Source of the DNA: Rhodopseudomonas sp. | GTDB taxonomy: Bacteria > Pseudomonadota > Alphaproteobacteria > Rhizobiales > Xanthobacteraceae | Length of the DNA stretch: 64,000 nt | Assembly: GCF_013377015.1 (NCBI RefSeq) | Contig: NZ_JACABA010000002.1 | Coordinates: 549,342-613,341, forward strand | Direction of reading: 5' to 3' | In this document: in pieces, positions 49,064 to 58,782 of the stretch | Numbering within the stretch: the stretch's first letter is position 1 | Layout of the letters: each line of letters begins with the position of its first letter | The notes under the pieces: model-generated | The model's database searches: none | What the model was told of the DNA's origin: nothing | What the model saw: only the letters and a program-made list of their open reading frames with translations | Made by a program: the position numbers and the translations under genes

Positions 49064-49453
49064 ATGCAATGCCTGTGCTGTTCCGGCCTCGACTATGACC
49101 AATGCTGCGGCCCACTGCTGGCCGGAATCCGGCCGGCGGCCTCGCCGCTAGCCCTGATGCGCTCGCGCTACACCGCCTTTGCGCTGAACAATTTCGACTA
49201 CATCTACGAGACCACCGATCCGGAGCGCCGCGACCTGTTCGACCACGACACCAATCGAGACTGGATGAGCCGTTCGACCTTCACTGGGCTCGAGGTGCTG
49301 AGCCATTCCGAACGCGGCAGCAAGGGCACGGTGGAATTCATCGCCCGGTTTCGCCGCGACGGCGTCGCCGAGCAGCGCCACCACGAGCGCTCGCAATTCC
49401 GCAAGCACCGCGGCCGCTGGTATTTTTCCGACGGCGAGACGGTGCAGGACTAG
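49064..49453 (+). CDS. YchJ-like SEC-C motif protein
   Basis: 129-aa protein of the YchJ family. The N-terminal zinc-binding SEC-C motif is CLCCSGLDYDQCCGPLLAG; the rest is an NTF2-like fold (ALMRSRYTAFALNNFDYIYETT, EFIARFRRDG, HERSQFRKHRGRWYF). The ATG at 49064 has a GGAGGAG site. The last genes of the ruvX-AEC-ychJ run lie close together and are probably cotranscribed. Function of the family is unknown. Confidence 0.88.
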   Translation: MQCLCCSGLDYDQCCGPLLAGIRPAASPLALMRSRYTAFALNNFDYIYETTDPERRDLFDHDTNRDWMSRSTFTGLEVLSHSERGSKGTVEFIARFRRDGVAEQRHHERSQFRKHRGRWYFSDGETVQD

Positions 49454-49460
49454 GCGCGGA

Positions 49461-50993
49461 TCACACCGCCACCCGCGCCGCCGTGGACATCGGATCCGGG
49501 ACCACGACATCGAGGACGCGGGCCGACGACAGCACCGTCGGAACACCGGCCCCGGGGTGGGTGCCGGCGCCGACCAGATAAAGACCGTCGATATCTTCGC
49601 TCTTGTTGTGCGGCCGGAACCAGGCGCTCTGCGTCAGCACTGGCTCGATTCCGAACGCGGCGCCCTTGCGCGACAGCAGCACATCCTGGAAATCCCGCGG
49701 CGTGAACAGGCGAGACGTGGCGATTTCGTCCGCCAATCCCGGCAACAGCGTCTGCGACAGCTGCCTTTCGATCGCCGCCCGATAGGGTTCGGCGCGGGTC
49801 GACCAATCCACCCCGCTGTCCAGATGTGGCACCGGCGACAACGCATAGAAGCTGTCGCAGCCGTCCGGCGCGAGGCTCGGATCGGTCGCGGTCGGGCGAT
49901 ACAGATACAGGCTGAAATCCTCGGCCAGGACCTTGCGATCGAAAATGTCGGCGATGTGCTCGCGATATCGCTCCCCGACCAGAATCGTATGATGCGGCAC
50001 ATCCGGATATTGTCGTTTCGTCCCGAAATACCAGACGAAACAGCTCATCGAATAGCTGGCACGATCGAGCTTGCTATCGGTCCAGCGTTTGCGCGGCGCC
50101 CCGGCGAGCAGCTTCTGGTAGGTCGTGGCGGTGTCGGCGTTGGACACCACGATATCAGCGGCGATCACTTCACCGGAGGCCAGCCTGACGCCGGTGGCGC
50201 GGCCGTTGGCGACGGTGACCTCCGCCACCTCGGCATTGGTGCGAATGGTACTGCCCTGGCCTTCGATCAGGCCGACCAGGCCGTTCACCAACGCGCCCAT
50301 CCCGCCCATCGCGTAGTGCACGCCCCAATGCCGCTCGAAATACGAGATCATGCAATAGATCGACGACGCCCGAAACGGGTTGCCGCCGATGAACAGCGGA
50401 TGATAGCTCAGCGCGAAGCGCAGATACGGGTGCTTCACATAGTCGGAGACCACCGCGTGCACACTGCGATCCGCGCGGGCGCGAACCAGATCAGGCACCA
50501 TGCTCACCATCTGTCCGAGCGAGTCGATCGGAACGTGCCCGAATTTCTCGAAGCCGATCCGGAACAGCCGCTCGCTGTGCTGCATGAAGCGGTCGTAGCC
50601 CTCGAGATCGTCCGGCGCGATTCGCGCGACCTCCCGCTGCATCGCCGCATCGTCGGCAAAGGCGTCGAAATGGCCGCCGTCGTCGAACACGATGCGATAA
50701 TAGGGATCGAGCGCGCGCAGGTCGATGTCGTCCGAAAATCTGCGGCCGCAGAGCTGCCAAAGCTCCTCAAACAGGAACGGCGCGGTGACGATCGTCGGCC
50801 CGGAATCGAAGGTGAAGCCGTCCTGCACGAAGGAACGGCCACGACCGCCGGCCCGATCGAGCCGCTCCAGCACAGTGACGTCGTAGCCGCGGGCGCGCAA
50901 CCGCACCGCCGCCGCCAACCCGCCGAAGCCGCTGCCGATGACGACGGCGCGCGACGGCGCCGACGCGTTTGACGGTTGACGCTCATCCTTCAT
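49461..50993 (-). CDS. Phytoene desaturase family protein (CrtI-type)
   Basis: FAD-dependent carotenoid desaturase or isomerase-type enzyme. The 510-aa protein has the FAD motif VVIGSGFGGLAAAVRLRARG at residues 17-36, the CrtI block DSGPTIVTAPFLFEELW, VSNADTATTYQKLL and the C-terminal VGAGTHPGAGVPTVLSSARV. These are the features of bacterial CrtI. No crtB, crtE or other carotenoid gene is adjacent, so the substrate may be phytoene or another isoprenoid, and it could be a second copy. It is convergent with ychJ. Confidence 0.85.
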   Translation of the reverse strand: MKDERQPSNASAPSRAVVIGSGFGGLAAAVRLRARGYDVTVLERLDRAGGRGRSFVQDGFTFDSGPTIVTAPFLFEELWQLCGRRFSDDIDLRALDPYYRIVFDDGGHFDAFADDAAMQREVARIAPDDLEGYDRFMQHSERLFRIGFEKFGHVPIDSLGQMVSMVPDLVRARADRSVHAVVSDYVKHPYLRFALSYHPLFIGGNPFRASSIYCMISYFERHWGVHYAMGGMGALVNGLVGLIEGQGSTIRTNAEVAEVTVANGRATGVRLASGEVIAADIVVSNADTATTYQKLLAGAPRKRWTDSKLDRASYSMSCFVWYFGTKRQYPDVPHHTILVGERYREHIADIFDRKVLAEDFSLYLYRPTATDPSLAPDGCDSFYALSPVPHLDSGVDWSTRAEPYRAAIERQLSQTLLPGLADEIATSRLFTPRDFQDVLLSRKGAAFGIEPVLTQSAWFRPHNKSEDIDGLYLVGAGTHPGAGVPTVLSSARVLDVVVPDPMSTAARVAV

Positions 50994-51126
50994 GGCGCAG
51001 CTCCCGAACCGAATTGAAGCTCGAAGCTACCCGCGAAGCGAGGCGATCGAAACTAGTCGATCGAATGAACGACGTGGCGAACCTGCTAACGCAAATCAAG
51101 TGCCGACAGATTTTGACTGTGGGTTC

Positions 51127-52773
51127 CTAGAATTCCGGCAGTGCGCGCGCCAGCAGTTCGCGCCCCTGCTCGGCGCTGAGATCGGCGGCGCCGTACATGC
51201 TGCCCAGTTCCGGCTTCAGCCGCGACGCCGCGAACAGTTCGGCGTGGCCGGGATGCACCGCGTTGAGCGCGGCGGCGGCGGCGAGCTTGGCCAACAGCTC
51301 GACCGCGAGCCGCGCCGAGCGCTCGCTGTCCGGGCGCAGCAAGGTGCGGGCGATCAGGCCGGCGGCCTCGGCGGCGCCGGTCAGGCCGGCGGTGTCCATC
51401 ATCAGCTCCTGCAACACACTCATCGCCGCGTCGCTCTCGCGCGACAGCGCGCGCAGCACATCGAGGCACATCACATTGCCGGAGCCTTCCCAGATCGCGT
51501 TGACCGGCGCCTCCCGGTAGTGTCGCGCCAGAATGCCGTCCTCGACATAGCCATTGCCGCCGAGACACTCCATCGCCTCGTAGAGGAATCCCGGCGCGGT
51601 CTTGCACACCCAGTATTTCACCGCAGGCGTCAGCAGCCGCATATAGGCGGCCTCGTTGGCATCGCTCGGCGCCTCGTCGAAGGCGCGGCACAGCCGCATC
51701 ACCAGCGCCACCGAGGCTTCGACCTGCAGCGCCATGTCGGCCAGCACGGTCTGCATCAGCGGCTGGTCGACGAGATGCTTCTGGAACACGCTGCGATGCC
51801 GCGCGTGATGCAGCGCATGCGCCAGCCCCGAGCGCATTAGTCCGGCGGAGGCGATGGCGCAGTCCTGCCGCGTCAGCTGCACCATCTGGATGATGGTGCG
51901 GATGCCGCGGCCCTCCTCGCCGACCCGTTCCGCATAGGCGCCGGTGAACTCGACTTCGGAGGAGGCGTTGGAGCGGTTGCCGAGCTTGTCCTTCAGCCGC
52001 TGGAACTGCAGCGCGTTGACCGAGCCATCCGGCCGGAACCGCGGCATGAAGAAACAGCTCAACCCGTCGTCGGCCTGCGCCAGCACCAGGAAGGCGTCGC
52101 ACATCGGCGCCGACATGAACCATTTGTGGCCGACGATCCGATAGGCGTCGCCGTCGCGGATCGCGCTTGTGGCGTTGGAGCGCACGTCGGTGCCGCCCTG
52201 CTTCTCGGTCATGCCCATGCCGATCGTCATGCCGCGCTTTTCCGGCCACGGCATGAAGCCGTGATCGTAGCGCCGCGAGCCCAGCACCGGCATCACGCGG
52301 GCGAGCAGATCCGGCTGCGCCGCCAGCGCCGCCACCGCGGCGCGGGTCATGGTGATCGGGCACAGATGCCCGGTCTCGACCTGCGCCGCCATGTAGAACT
52401 TCGCCGCGCGGATCACTTCGGATGCGGCGCCGGCGGGGGCGCCTTGCGCGTCCCAGGTCGAATTGTGAATGCCAGCGTGGACGCTCTCGCTCATCAGCTC
52501 GTGATAGGCCGGATGAAACTCGACCTCGTCGCGGCGCTGGCCGCGTGCGTCGAAGGTCTTCAGCTTCGGCGTGTTCTCGTTGGCGAGCCGGCCGCGCGCC
52601 GCCATCTGGGCCGATCCCCAGTGATGCCCAAACGCCGACAGATCGGCATGGGCGCCGTTACCCTGGTTCATCGCCACCGCGTCCACCAGCGGCCGGTCGA
52701 GCCCGAACAGATCGACGTCCTCGAACGGCGGCGACTGGTTGAACACCTCGTGGGTGGCGAATGTCTCGGTCAT
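51127..52773 (-). CDS. aidB: AidB-type acyl-CoA dehydrogenase
   Basis: Flavoprotein related to E. coli AidB (alkylation-damage response) and isovaleryl-CoA dehydrogenases. The 548-aa protein begins with the AidB-type ATHEVFNQSPPFEDVDLF and has the acyl-CoA dehydrogenase blocks MTEKQGGTDVRSN, HKWFMSAPMCDAFLVLA, ECLGGNGYVEDGILAR and IWEGSGNVMCLDVLRAL. The C-terminal extension typical of AidB is present. Catalytic activity toward acyl-CoA is uncertain in this subgroup. It is flanked by the CrtI-type gene downstream and the metal ATPase upstream on the same strand. Confidence 0.92.
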   Translation of the reverse strand: MTETFATHEVFNQSPPFEDVDLFGLDRPLVDAVAMNQGNGAHADLSAFGHHWGSAQMAARGRLANENTPKLKTFDARGQRRDEVEFHPAYHELMSESVHAGIHNSTWDAQGAPAGAASEVIRAAKFYMAAQVETGHLCPITMTRAAVAALAAQPDLLARVMPVLGSRRYDHGFMPWPEKRGMTIGMGMTEKQGGTDVRSNATSAIRDGDAYRIVGHKWFMSAPMCDAFLVLAQADDGLSCFFMPRFRPDGSVNALQFQRLKDKLGNRSNASSEVEFTGAYAERVGEEGRGIRTIIQMVQLTRQDCAIASAGLMRSGLAHALHHARHRSVFQKHLVDQPLMQTVLADMALQVEASVALVMRLCRAFDEAPSDANEAAYMRLLTPAVKYWVCKTAPGFLYEAMECLGGNGYVEDGILARHYREAPVNAIWEGSGNVMCLDVLRALSRESDAAMSVLQELMMDTAGLTGAAEAAGLIARTLLRPDSERSARLAVELLAKLAAAAALNAVHPGHAELFAASRLKPELGSMYGAADLSAEQGRELLARALPEF

Positions 52774-52853
52774 GGTTTCCCCGGCCTGCCATCGGATTCG
52801 GACGCATGTTACGCAGAATCGGCGGCAATATCACCCGTATCGTCGCGGCGGCG

Positions 52854-55142
52854 CTAGCCGCGCGCCGCCTGCTCATAGATGTCCTCCTCCTGGGCATTGT
52901 GCATCCGGACCAGCGCCTCGATCGATTCCACCACGCGCTGGGCGTCGCGGATCGCGTAGCGGTCGATGGTCTCGGTGGTGAGCCCCGCGCTCAGCCGCGA
53001 CAGCAGCCGGGCCAGGTGCATGATCTCGCGATGCGCCCGGCTCATCGCGATGAGGCCGTGATCGTGGCCCAACACCTTGGTGATCCGGGGATAGACCGCG
53101 CTTTCGTCGTCGCGCTCGTGCTCGACGATACTAGCGTCGACCACGCTGCTGGCCTCGGCGATCAGCACCACGGCCGCGGTCGGATCGGCGTCGTCGAGCT
53201 CGTCGGTGATTTCCCGCAGCCGGTCGAGCGGCCGCTCCAGTGCCCTATGCTGCTCATGCAGCGTACCGGCGGCGCTCGACGACAGCCCGCGGGCGCCGGC
53301 GCGGCGTCCCGGTCCGAGCGCGCGCAGCGCGTTCAGGATCACCGCGACGTCGATCGCCTCCTGGGTCAGCGCGCCGGCCACTGGCGTCAGATAGCCGAAC
53401 GCCGCCGCGACCATGGCGACGGCCGACAGCGCCATGCCGACGCCGATGCTTTGCAGCGCGATGCGGTAGGCGCGCCGCGCGATCACCACGGCGTCGGACA
53501 CCCGGTCGAGCCGGTCGACCAGGATCACCACGTCGGCGGCCTCCGATGATGCGGTGGCGCCGCGCGCGCCCATCGCGATGCCGACTTCGGCGGCGGCCAG
53601 CGCCGGCGCGTCGTTGATGCCGTCGCCGACCATCAGGGTCGGGTGCAGCCGCTGCTCGATCGCCACCGCCTCGAGCTTTTCGGCCGGCGCGCGCTCCGAC
53701 AACACCTCGTCGAGGTCGAGCGCGGCGGCGATGGTTTCGGCCGATTCCGCCCGATCCCCGGTCACCATCACGATGCGAAAGATCCCGGCGGCGCGCAACG
53801 CCTGCACAGCGCGCGGCGTTTCGCGGCGCAATTCGTCGGCCAGCAGCAGCGCCCCGACGACGCGGTCGTCGACCGCGACGAACACGCACAGCGCCGACCG
53901 CCACGACGCCCGGCGCAGCGCCCGCACCGCCCAATCGGCAGGGCGCGCGTGGCCGAAGGCCAGATCCTGCGACCCGATCCGCACGCTAACGCCGCCGATC
54001 AGTCCCTCCAAGCCCGAGCCATGGGTTTCCCGCACCTGCTGCGGCAGTTCGAGCTGCAGGCCACGACCCCTCGCCGCCGCGACGATCGAATCCGCCACCA
54101 CATGCTGCGACGCCTGCTCCAATGAGGCGGCCAGCCGCAGCACCTCGTCGGCGCCCTGCTCCGGCGCGGTCTCGATCGCCACCAGCCGCGCGCCGCCGAC
54201 CGTCAGCGTCCCGGTCTTGTCGAACATTACGGTACGGGCGCGCGCCAGCGCTTCCAGCGATCCGCCGCCCTTGATCAGGATTCCGCGCCTTGCCGCCTGC
54301 GCGATGCCGGCGACGAAGGCCACCGGCGCGGCGAGGATCAGCGGGCACGGCGTCGCCGCTACCAGCACGGCGAGCGCGCGAATGCTGTCGCCTGACAGCC
54401 ACCAGGCGGCGCCGGCCATCGCGACGGTGACCGGCAGCAGCAGCAGCGCGAAGCGATCGGCGACGCGGATGAACGGCGACTTGCCGGCCTGCGCTGCCTC
54501 GACCAGCCGAACGATGCCGGCGTAAGTACTTTCGCCGGCGGTGGCCGAGGCGGTCATCTCGAAACTGTCGCCGGCATTGACGGTGCCGCTGCGCACCAGT
54601 TCGCCGCGCTCGCGCAGCACCGGGATCGGCTCGCCGGTCAGCGCCGATTCATCCAGCGTCGCGGCGGCCGATCGCACGCCGCCGTCGACCGGAACCACTT
54701 CGCCTGAGCGCACCAGCAACACATCGTCGATCGCCACCGCTTCGATCTCGACATCCACCACCGCGTCGCCGCGTCGCAAATGCGCGGTGCGCGGTGCGCG
54801 GTCGGCCAGCGCGCGTAGGTCGCGTTGCGCGCGCGACACCGCGAAATCCTCCAGCACGTTGCCGCCGGCATACATCACCGCGACCACCGAAGCGGCCAGA
54901 TTCTCGCCGAATCCCAGCGCCGCCGTCATCGACAACAGCGCCACCGCATCGACGCCGAACCGGCCGGCGAGGAAATCGCGCACGATCGAGATCGCCAGCG
55001 CCAACACCACCGGCACGGTGCCGGCGAGCCAGATCAGGCTCGCCAGATCGTCGCGCCCGAACCCGAAGCGCGCGCCGAGCCCGGCGGCCAGGCCGCACAA
55101 GGCAATCACGATCAGGGATCGGCGCATCAAGCTCTCGGTCAT
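52854..55142 (-). CDS. P1B-type metal ATPase fused to a C-terminal hemerythrin domain
   Basis: Metal exporter candidate in the inner membrane. Residues ~10-620 form a P1B ATPase: TGES-type motif LTGEP, metal-site TPCPLILAAPVAF with Cys near residue 266, phosphorylated Asp308 in FDKTGTLTV, and GDGINDAPAL. There is no N-terminal metal-binding domain. Residues ~630-755 are a hemerythrin-like four-helix domain with LHEQHRAL, EHERDDESAVYP, DHGLIAMSRAHREI and MHNAQEEDIYE, keeping His and Glu ligands for a di-iron centre. This architecture matches the P1B-5 subgroup, for which Ni/Fe transport was reported for Sinorhizobium Nia. The ATG at 55142 with GGAGACGAG is used. Confidence 0.92.
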   Translation of the reverse strand: MTESLMRRSLIVIALCGLAAGLGARFGFGRDDLASLIWLAGTVPVVLALAISIVRDFLAGRFGVDAVALLSMTAALGFGENLAASVVAVMYAGGNVLEDFAVSRAQRDLRALADRAPRTAHLRRGDAVVDVEIEAVAIDDVLLVRSGEVVPVDGGVRSAAATLDESALTGEPIPVLRERGELVRSGTVNAGDSFEMTASATAGESTYAGIVRLVEAAQAGKSPFIRVADRFALLLLPVTVAMAGAAWWLSGDSIRALAVLVAATPCPLILAAPVAFVAGIAQAARRGILIKGGGSLEALARARTVMFDKTGTLTVGGARLVAIETAPEQGADEVLRLAASLEQASQHVVADSIVAAARGRGLQLELPQQVRETHGSGLEGLIGGVSVRIGSQDLAFGHARPADWAVRALRRASWRSALCVFVAVDDRVVGALLLADELRRETPRAVQALRAAGIFRIVMVTGDRAESAETIAAALDLDEVLSERAPAEKLEAVAIEQRLHPTLMVGDGINDAPALAAAEVGIAMGARGATASSEAADVVILVDRLDRVSDAVVIARRAYRIALQSIGVGMALSAVAMVAAAFGYLTPVAGALTQEAIDVAVILNALRALGPGRRAGARGLSSSAAGTLHEQHRALERPLDRLREITDELDDADPTAAVVLIAEASSVVDASIVEHERDDESAVYPRITKVLGHDHGLIAMSRAHREIMHLARLLSRLSAGLTTETIDRYAIRDAQRVVESIEALVRMHNAQEEDIYEQAARG

Positions 55143-55182
55143 CTCGTCTCCATCGCACAACGGTATCCGCGATCATAGGCCG

Positions 55183-55199
55183 ATCGTTGTATCAACGAT
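55183..55199. promoter_or_regulatory. Perfect 7-3-7 inverted repeat upstream of the metal ATPase
   Basis: ATCGTTG-TAT-CAACGAT, 41 to 57 bases upstream of the ATPase start, is positioned as an operator. A related half (tcaacagttg) follows at 55203-55212. The regulator is unknown; no repressor gene is adjacent. Confidence 0.4.
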
Positions 55200-55358
55200 G
55201 CGTCAACAGTTGCGACTGACAGGCGTGAGCCGCTTTCGCCCGAATGACCCATGCGGCCCGGCGATCCGCCGGTCTTGGCGCAGCCGAGCTGACAGCTTGC
55301 TGACCGGTCTGCCTGCTGCCCGGATGGCCCTCGGCAGACATCGCCTTGCCGCCGACCG

Positions 55359-55868
55359 TCAAGCCGCGACGCGAACAGGCGGCAAAACCTGCGTGGCGCT
55401 GCGGATCCGTTGCGCCAATTGTCTGGCCCGGGCCAATGTGTCTGCCGCCATGCTGCGGTCGACACGGCTCACCGTGGAATCGATGGCGCGCCCGTCGGCA
55501 CTTGGCCCGAACACAGCGATCAGCTCGCTGGTCACCCGCGCGGCGGTGTCCAACAGCACGCGCGTTTCGTCGGCATCGAGAGTTTCGTCGATGTGGTCGA
55601 GCAGCCTGGTCAGCTGCAGGATGCGTGACGACAATGCCTGTGTGTGACGCTCCGCGATCCCGGCGGGTGGGTCGCTGATCGACCGGTCGGGCGTCGGCCG
55701 CAGCAGCGGCGATTGGCTCTCGATCACGCACAGCGCGGTTTCGAAGGCGTAGCCCGCAGTGCTTGCCGCCGACGAACGCGACTCGGGACCGCCGAGGCCG
55801 CCCGCGAACGGGCTGTTCCGTGCATGCGCGAACGCGGGTGAGACGCTGTTGCTCAGGATCATGGACAT
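55359..55868 (-). CDS. Hypothetical protein
   Basis: 169-aa protein I do not recognise. Low-complexity N-terminus (MSMILSNSVSPAFAHARN), then a helical, charged C-terminal half (ILQLTRLLDHIDETLDADETRVLLDTAARV). No signal peptide, membrane segment or motif. The ATG at 55868 has a GGAGG site 9 bases upstream, which supports it over the longer track ORF. It lies between the metal ATPase and the decarboxylase genes on the same strand. Confidence 0.62.
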   Translation of the reverse strand: MSMILSNSVSPAFAHARNSPFAGGLGGPESRSSAASTAGYAFETALCVIESQSPLLRPTPDRSISDPPAGIAERHTQALSSRILQLTRLLDHIDETLDADETRVLLDTAARVTSELIAVFGPSADGRAIDSTVSRVDRSMAADTLARARQLAQRIRSATQVLPPVRVAA

Positions 55869-56006
55869 CGTCTTGGCCTCCAATTGCCTGATGCGGACAA
55901 TCGCATCGATGACGGCAATCTGCGCCAGACCCGCTGACCGGCCGCTGTCCGGCAATGTCAGGAAATCGTCATCCGACCAAGGCCAGCGCGCCGAGCCGCG
56001 AACTAA

Positions 56007-57641
56007 TCATCCCGACATCCGCTCGCGCGCGGCCTTGAAGCCGGTGACGAAGCGGGCCAGCGTGTCGGAGGTGACGCCGCGCGGCAGCATCACCTCGATC
56101 AGCGAGAATTGTCCGCGCCGCGCCACGGCGGCGTCGAGCGCCGTGGCAAGCTCATGCCGCGTTGTCACCCGCTGGCCGAAGCCGCCGATCGATTTCGCGA
56201 TGTCGGCGAAGTGCCAGTCGTCGAGATCGTTGAACTTCGATTCCGGCTGGAACACCCGCAGCATTTCCCAGCTGCAATTGTTGAACAGCACCACGATCGG
56301 ATCGAGCCCGTAGCGCCGGCAATTGCCGAGCTCCCAGCCGGTCATCTGGAACGCACCGTCGCCGACCAGCACCAGCGGCCGCAAGCCGGTCGCGGCGACG
56401 CCGAAGCCGGCCGGCACCCCGAACCCCATCCCGGCGTAGTAGCCGGGCGCGGCCAGCGCGGTGTTGTCGATCTCCATCGCGGTGAACAGGCAATCACCGA
56501 TGTCGGCGGTCATCGGCATCTTGCCGTGGCGGTCGAACAGATCGTTGATCGCCGCGGCGATGTCCGACGGCGCGATCGGCCGATCGTCGGCCGGCAGGCC
56601 GCGCGGATAGGCCATGCCCTGCCCGGCCTTGCGCGGTCGCGGCGGATGCTGCGTGGCACTGGCCTCGATGCCGGCCAGCAGATCGGCCAGCGGCAGATCG
56701 CGATAGACGTGATGGCCGACCTGGACTTCGCGGCCCGCCGCCAGAATGGTGCGGCGCGGATCCGGCGCGTTGGTCGACAGCGCGAAATTGGTGTCGCACA
56801 GGATCACACCAAACATCAGAACGAGATCGGCGTCCTCAACCAGCCGCGTCACCGCCGGATCGCCGGCGGCGCCCAGATAGGTTCCGACCACGACATCGTC
56901 CGACGCTCCCAGCAATCCGCGTCCCATGAAGGTCGTGACCACCGGCAGACCGAGCTTGCGCGCTAACGCGGCGACCTGCTCCTCGATGCCGTAGCGACGG
57001 ATTTCGACGTCGACCACCAGCACCGGCGACGACGCCTTGGCGATCCGCATCAGGATTTCCTCGGCGCATTCGGCCAACGCGCCCGGATCGGCGGCGCGGC
57101 GCGGCAGCCGGACGACCGGTTCGACCCTGGCGTCGACCATGTCGCGGGGAAATTCGATATAGACCGGCAGCGACAGTTCTTGCGCACTGCGCAGCACCCG
57201 GGCGATCTCGGCCGGCGCAGTGGCGGGATCGTTCAGCACGGCCTGATCGCAGGTGAATTCCTTGAACACCGCGAGCTGGGTGTCGACGGTGCGGACCTGA
57301 TGATGCAGCAGATAGCCGCTGGCGCGTTCGCGCGCACCCGGCGCGCCGGCGATCACCACCACGGGCGAACGTTCCGCATATGCGCCCGCGATCGAATTCA
57401 CCAGATTGAAGGCGCCGGCCCCATAGGTCACCACCGCGACGCCGAGGCCGCCGTGATAGCGCGCCGCGGCGTCGGCGGCGAACCCCACCCCCGGCTCATG
57501 GCTCAGGGTGAAATAGGGCAGCGTGCCGCTTTCCTCGATCACCTTGAAGAACGGCAGAACGAAATCGCCCGGGATGCCGAAAATCTCCCGTGCGCCATGA
57601 TCCTTGAGGGCGTCGAGCAGAGCGTTGGCGAGCGTGGGCAT
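56007..57641 (-). CDS. Phenylpyruvate/indolepyruvate decarboxylase family (ThDP-dependent)
   Basis: Thiamine-diphosphate enzyme of the pyruvate decarboxylase family, most like Azospirillum-type phenylpyruvate or indolepyruvate decarboxylases. The 544-aa protein has the N-terminal Pyr domain with catalytic Glu region (FTLSHEPGVGFAADAAARYHGG), the central domain, and the PP domain with the ThDP motif GDGAFQMTGWELGNC ... VVLFNNCSWE. Such enzymes make phenylacetaldehyde or indole-3-acetaldehyde, a step toward the plant hormone IAA; substrate here is inferred. The ATG at 57641 with AGGA is used. It is divergent from pyrB. Confidence 0.87.
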   Translation of the reverse strand: MPTLANALLDALKDHGAREIFGIPGDFVLPFFKVIEESGTLPYFTLSHEPGVGFAADAAARYHGGLGVAVVTYGAGAFNLVNSIAGAYAERSPVVVIAGAPGARERASGYLLHHQVRTVDTQLAVFKEFTCDQAVLNDPATAPAEIARVLRSAQELSLPVYIEFPRDMVDARVEPVVRLPRRAADPGALAECAEEILMRIAKASSPVLVVDVEIRRYGIEEQVAALARKLGLPVVTTFMGRGLLGASDDVVVGTYLGAAGDPAVTRLVEDADLVLMFGVILCDTNFALSTNAPDPRRTILAAGREVQVGHHVYRDLPLADLLAGIEASATQHPPRPRKAGQGMAYPRGLPADDRPIAPSDIAAAINDLFDRHGKMPMTADIGDCLFTAMEIDNTALAAPGYYAGMGFGVPAGFGVAATGLRPLVLVGDGAFQMTGWELGNCRRYGLDPIVVLFNNCSWEMLRVFQPESKFNDLDDWHFADIAKSIGGFGQRVTTRHELATALDAAVARRGQFSLIEVMLPRGVTSDTLARFVTGFKAARERMSG

Positions 57642-57824
57642 GAGCAATCCTGACCATGATTTCGATGACGCTGCCGGACTGGTTTACCAGAGCCGCCGCA
57701 GCGGACCAACATCGCGCGCCGGCGGGCGGCGTTGGACCCGATTTCAACGCAGCGGGGGATTATTCCGCAAGCCGTCAGATCGCGCTTGCCCCGATTTCCA
57801 ACTCTGCCTATAGCTCTCGTTTTA

Positions 57825-58778
57825 ATGACCCCTGTATCGAAATCGACCTTTGTCCTCGGTCACCGGCATCTGCTGGGAATCGAGGGACTTTCCGCCGCCG
57901 ATATTACCGGCCTGCTCGACCTTTCCGAAGAATATGTCGAGCTCAACCGCCAGGTCGACAAGAAGCGCACCTCGTTGCGCGGCCGCACCCAGGTCAATTT
58001 GTTCTTCGAAGCCTCGACCCGCACCCAGTCCTCGTTCGAGATCGCCGGCAAGCGGCTCGGCGCCGATGTCATGAATATGTCGGTGTCGTCGTCCTCGATG
58101 CGCAAGGGCGAGACTTTGATGGACACCGCAGTGACGCTGAACGCGATGCACCCCGACATTCTGGTGGTGCGCCATCACGCCTCCGGCGCGGTCGAATTGC
58201 TGGCGCGCAAGGTCGACGGCTCGGTGATCAACGCCGGCGACGGCGCCCACGAACATCCCACGCAAGCGCTGCTCGACGCGCTGACCATTCGCCGCAACAA
58301 GGGCCGGCTCGAGGGCCTGGTGATTGCGATCTGCGGCGATGTCGCGCATTCCCGCGTCGCCCGCTCCAACATCATCTTGCTCAACGCGATGGGCGCCCGC
58401 GTCCGGGTGGTCGCGCCCTCCACGCTGCTGCCGCCTGGCATCGAACGGATGGGCGTCGAGGTCCATCGCGACATGCGCGAGGGCCTCAACGGCGCCGACA
58501 TCGTCATGATGCTGCGGCTGCAGCGCGAGCGGATGAACGGCTCGTTCGTGCCGTCGTCGGGCGAATACTTCCAGTATTTCGGGCTCGACCAGAAGAAGCT
58601 GGCCTACGCAAAGCCCGACGCGCTGGTGATGCACCCGGGGCCGATGAATCGCGGCGTCGAAATCGACTCGATCGTGGCGGACGGCGCGCAGTCGCTGATC
58701 CGCGAACAGGTGGAAATGGGAGTGGCGGTGCGGATGGCGGTGCTCGAAGCGCTGGCCCGCAACCTGCCGAACGCGTGA
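57825..58778 (+). CDS. pyrB: Aspartate carbamoyltransferase catalytic subunit
   Basis: Condenses carbamoyl phosphate with aspartate in pyrimidine synthesis. The 317-aa protein has the carbamoyl-phosphate motif [15 protein letters not shown] and [25 protein letters not shown] and [13 protein letters not shown] blocks. The ATG at 57825 ([20 protein letters not shown]) is the family start; the longer ORF adds 31 unlike residues. It is followed by the dihydroorotase-like gene after 4 bases, so they are cotranscribed and probably form a complex. Confidence 0.97.
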   Translation: MTPVSKSTFVLGHRHLLGIEGLSAADITGLLDLSEEYVELNRQVDKKRTSLRGRTQVNLFFEASTRTQSSFEIAGKRLGADVMNMSVSSSSMRKGETLMDTAVTLNAMHPDILVVRHHASGAVELLARKVDGSVINAGDGAHEHPTQALLDALTIRRNKGRLEGLVIAICGDVAHSRVARSNIILLNAMGARVRVVAPSTLLPPGIERMGVEVHRDMREGLNGADIVMMLRLQRERMNGSFVPSSGEYFQYFGLDQKKLAYAKPDALVMHPGPMNRGVEIDSIVADGAQSLIREQVEMGVAVRMAVLEALARNLPNA

Positions 58779-58782
58779 CAGC

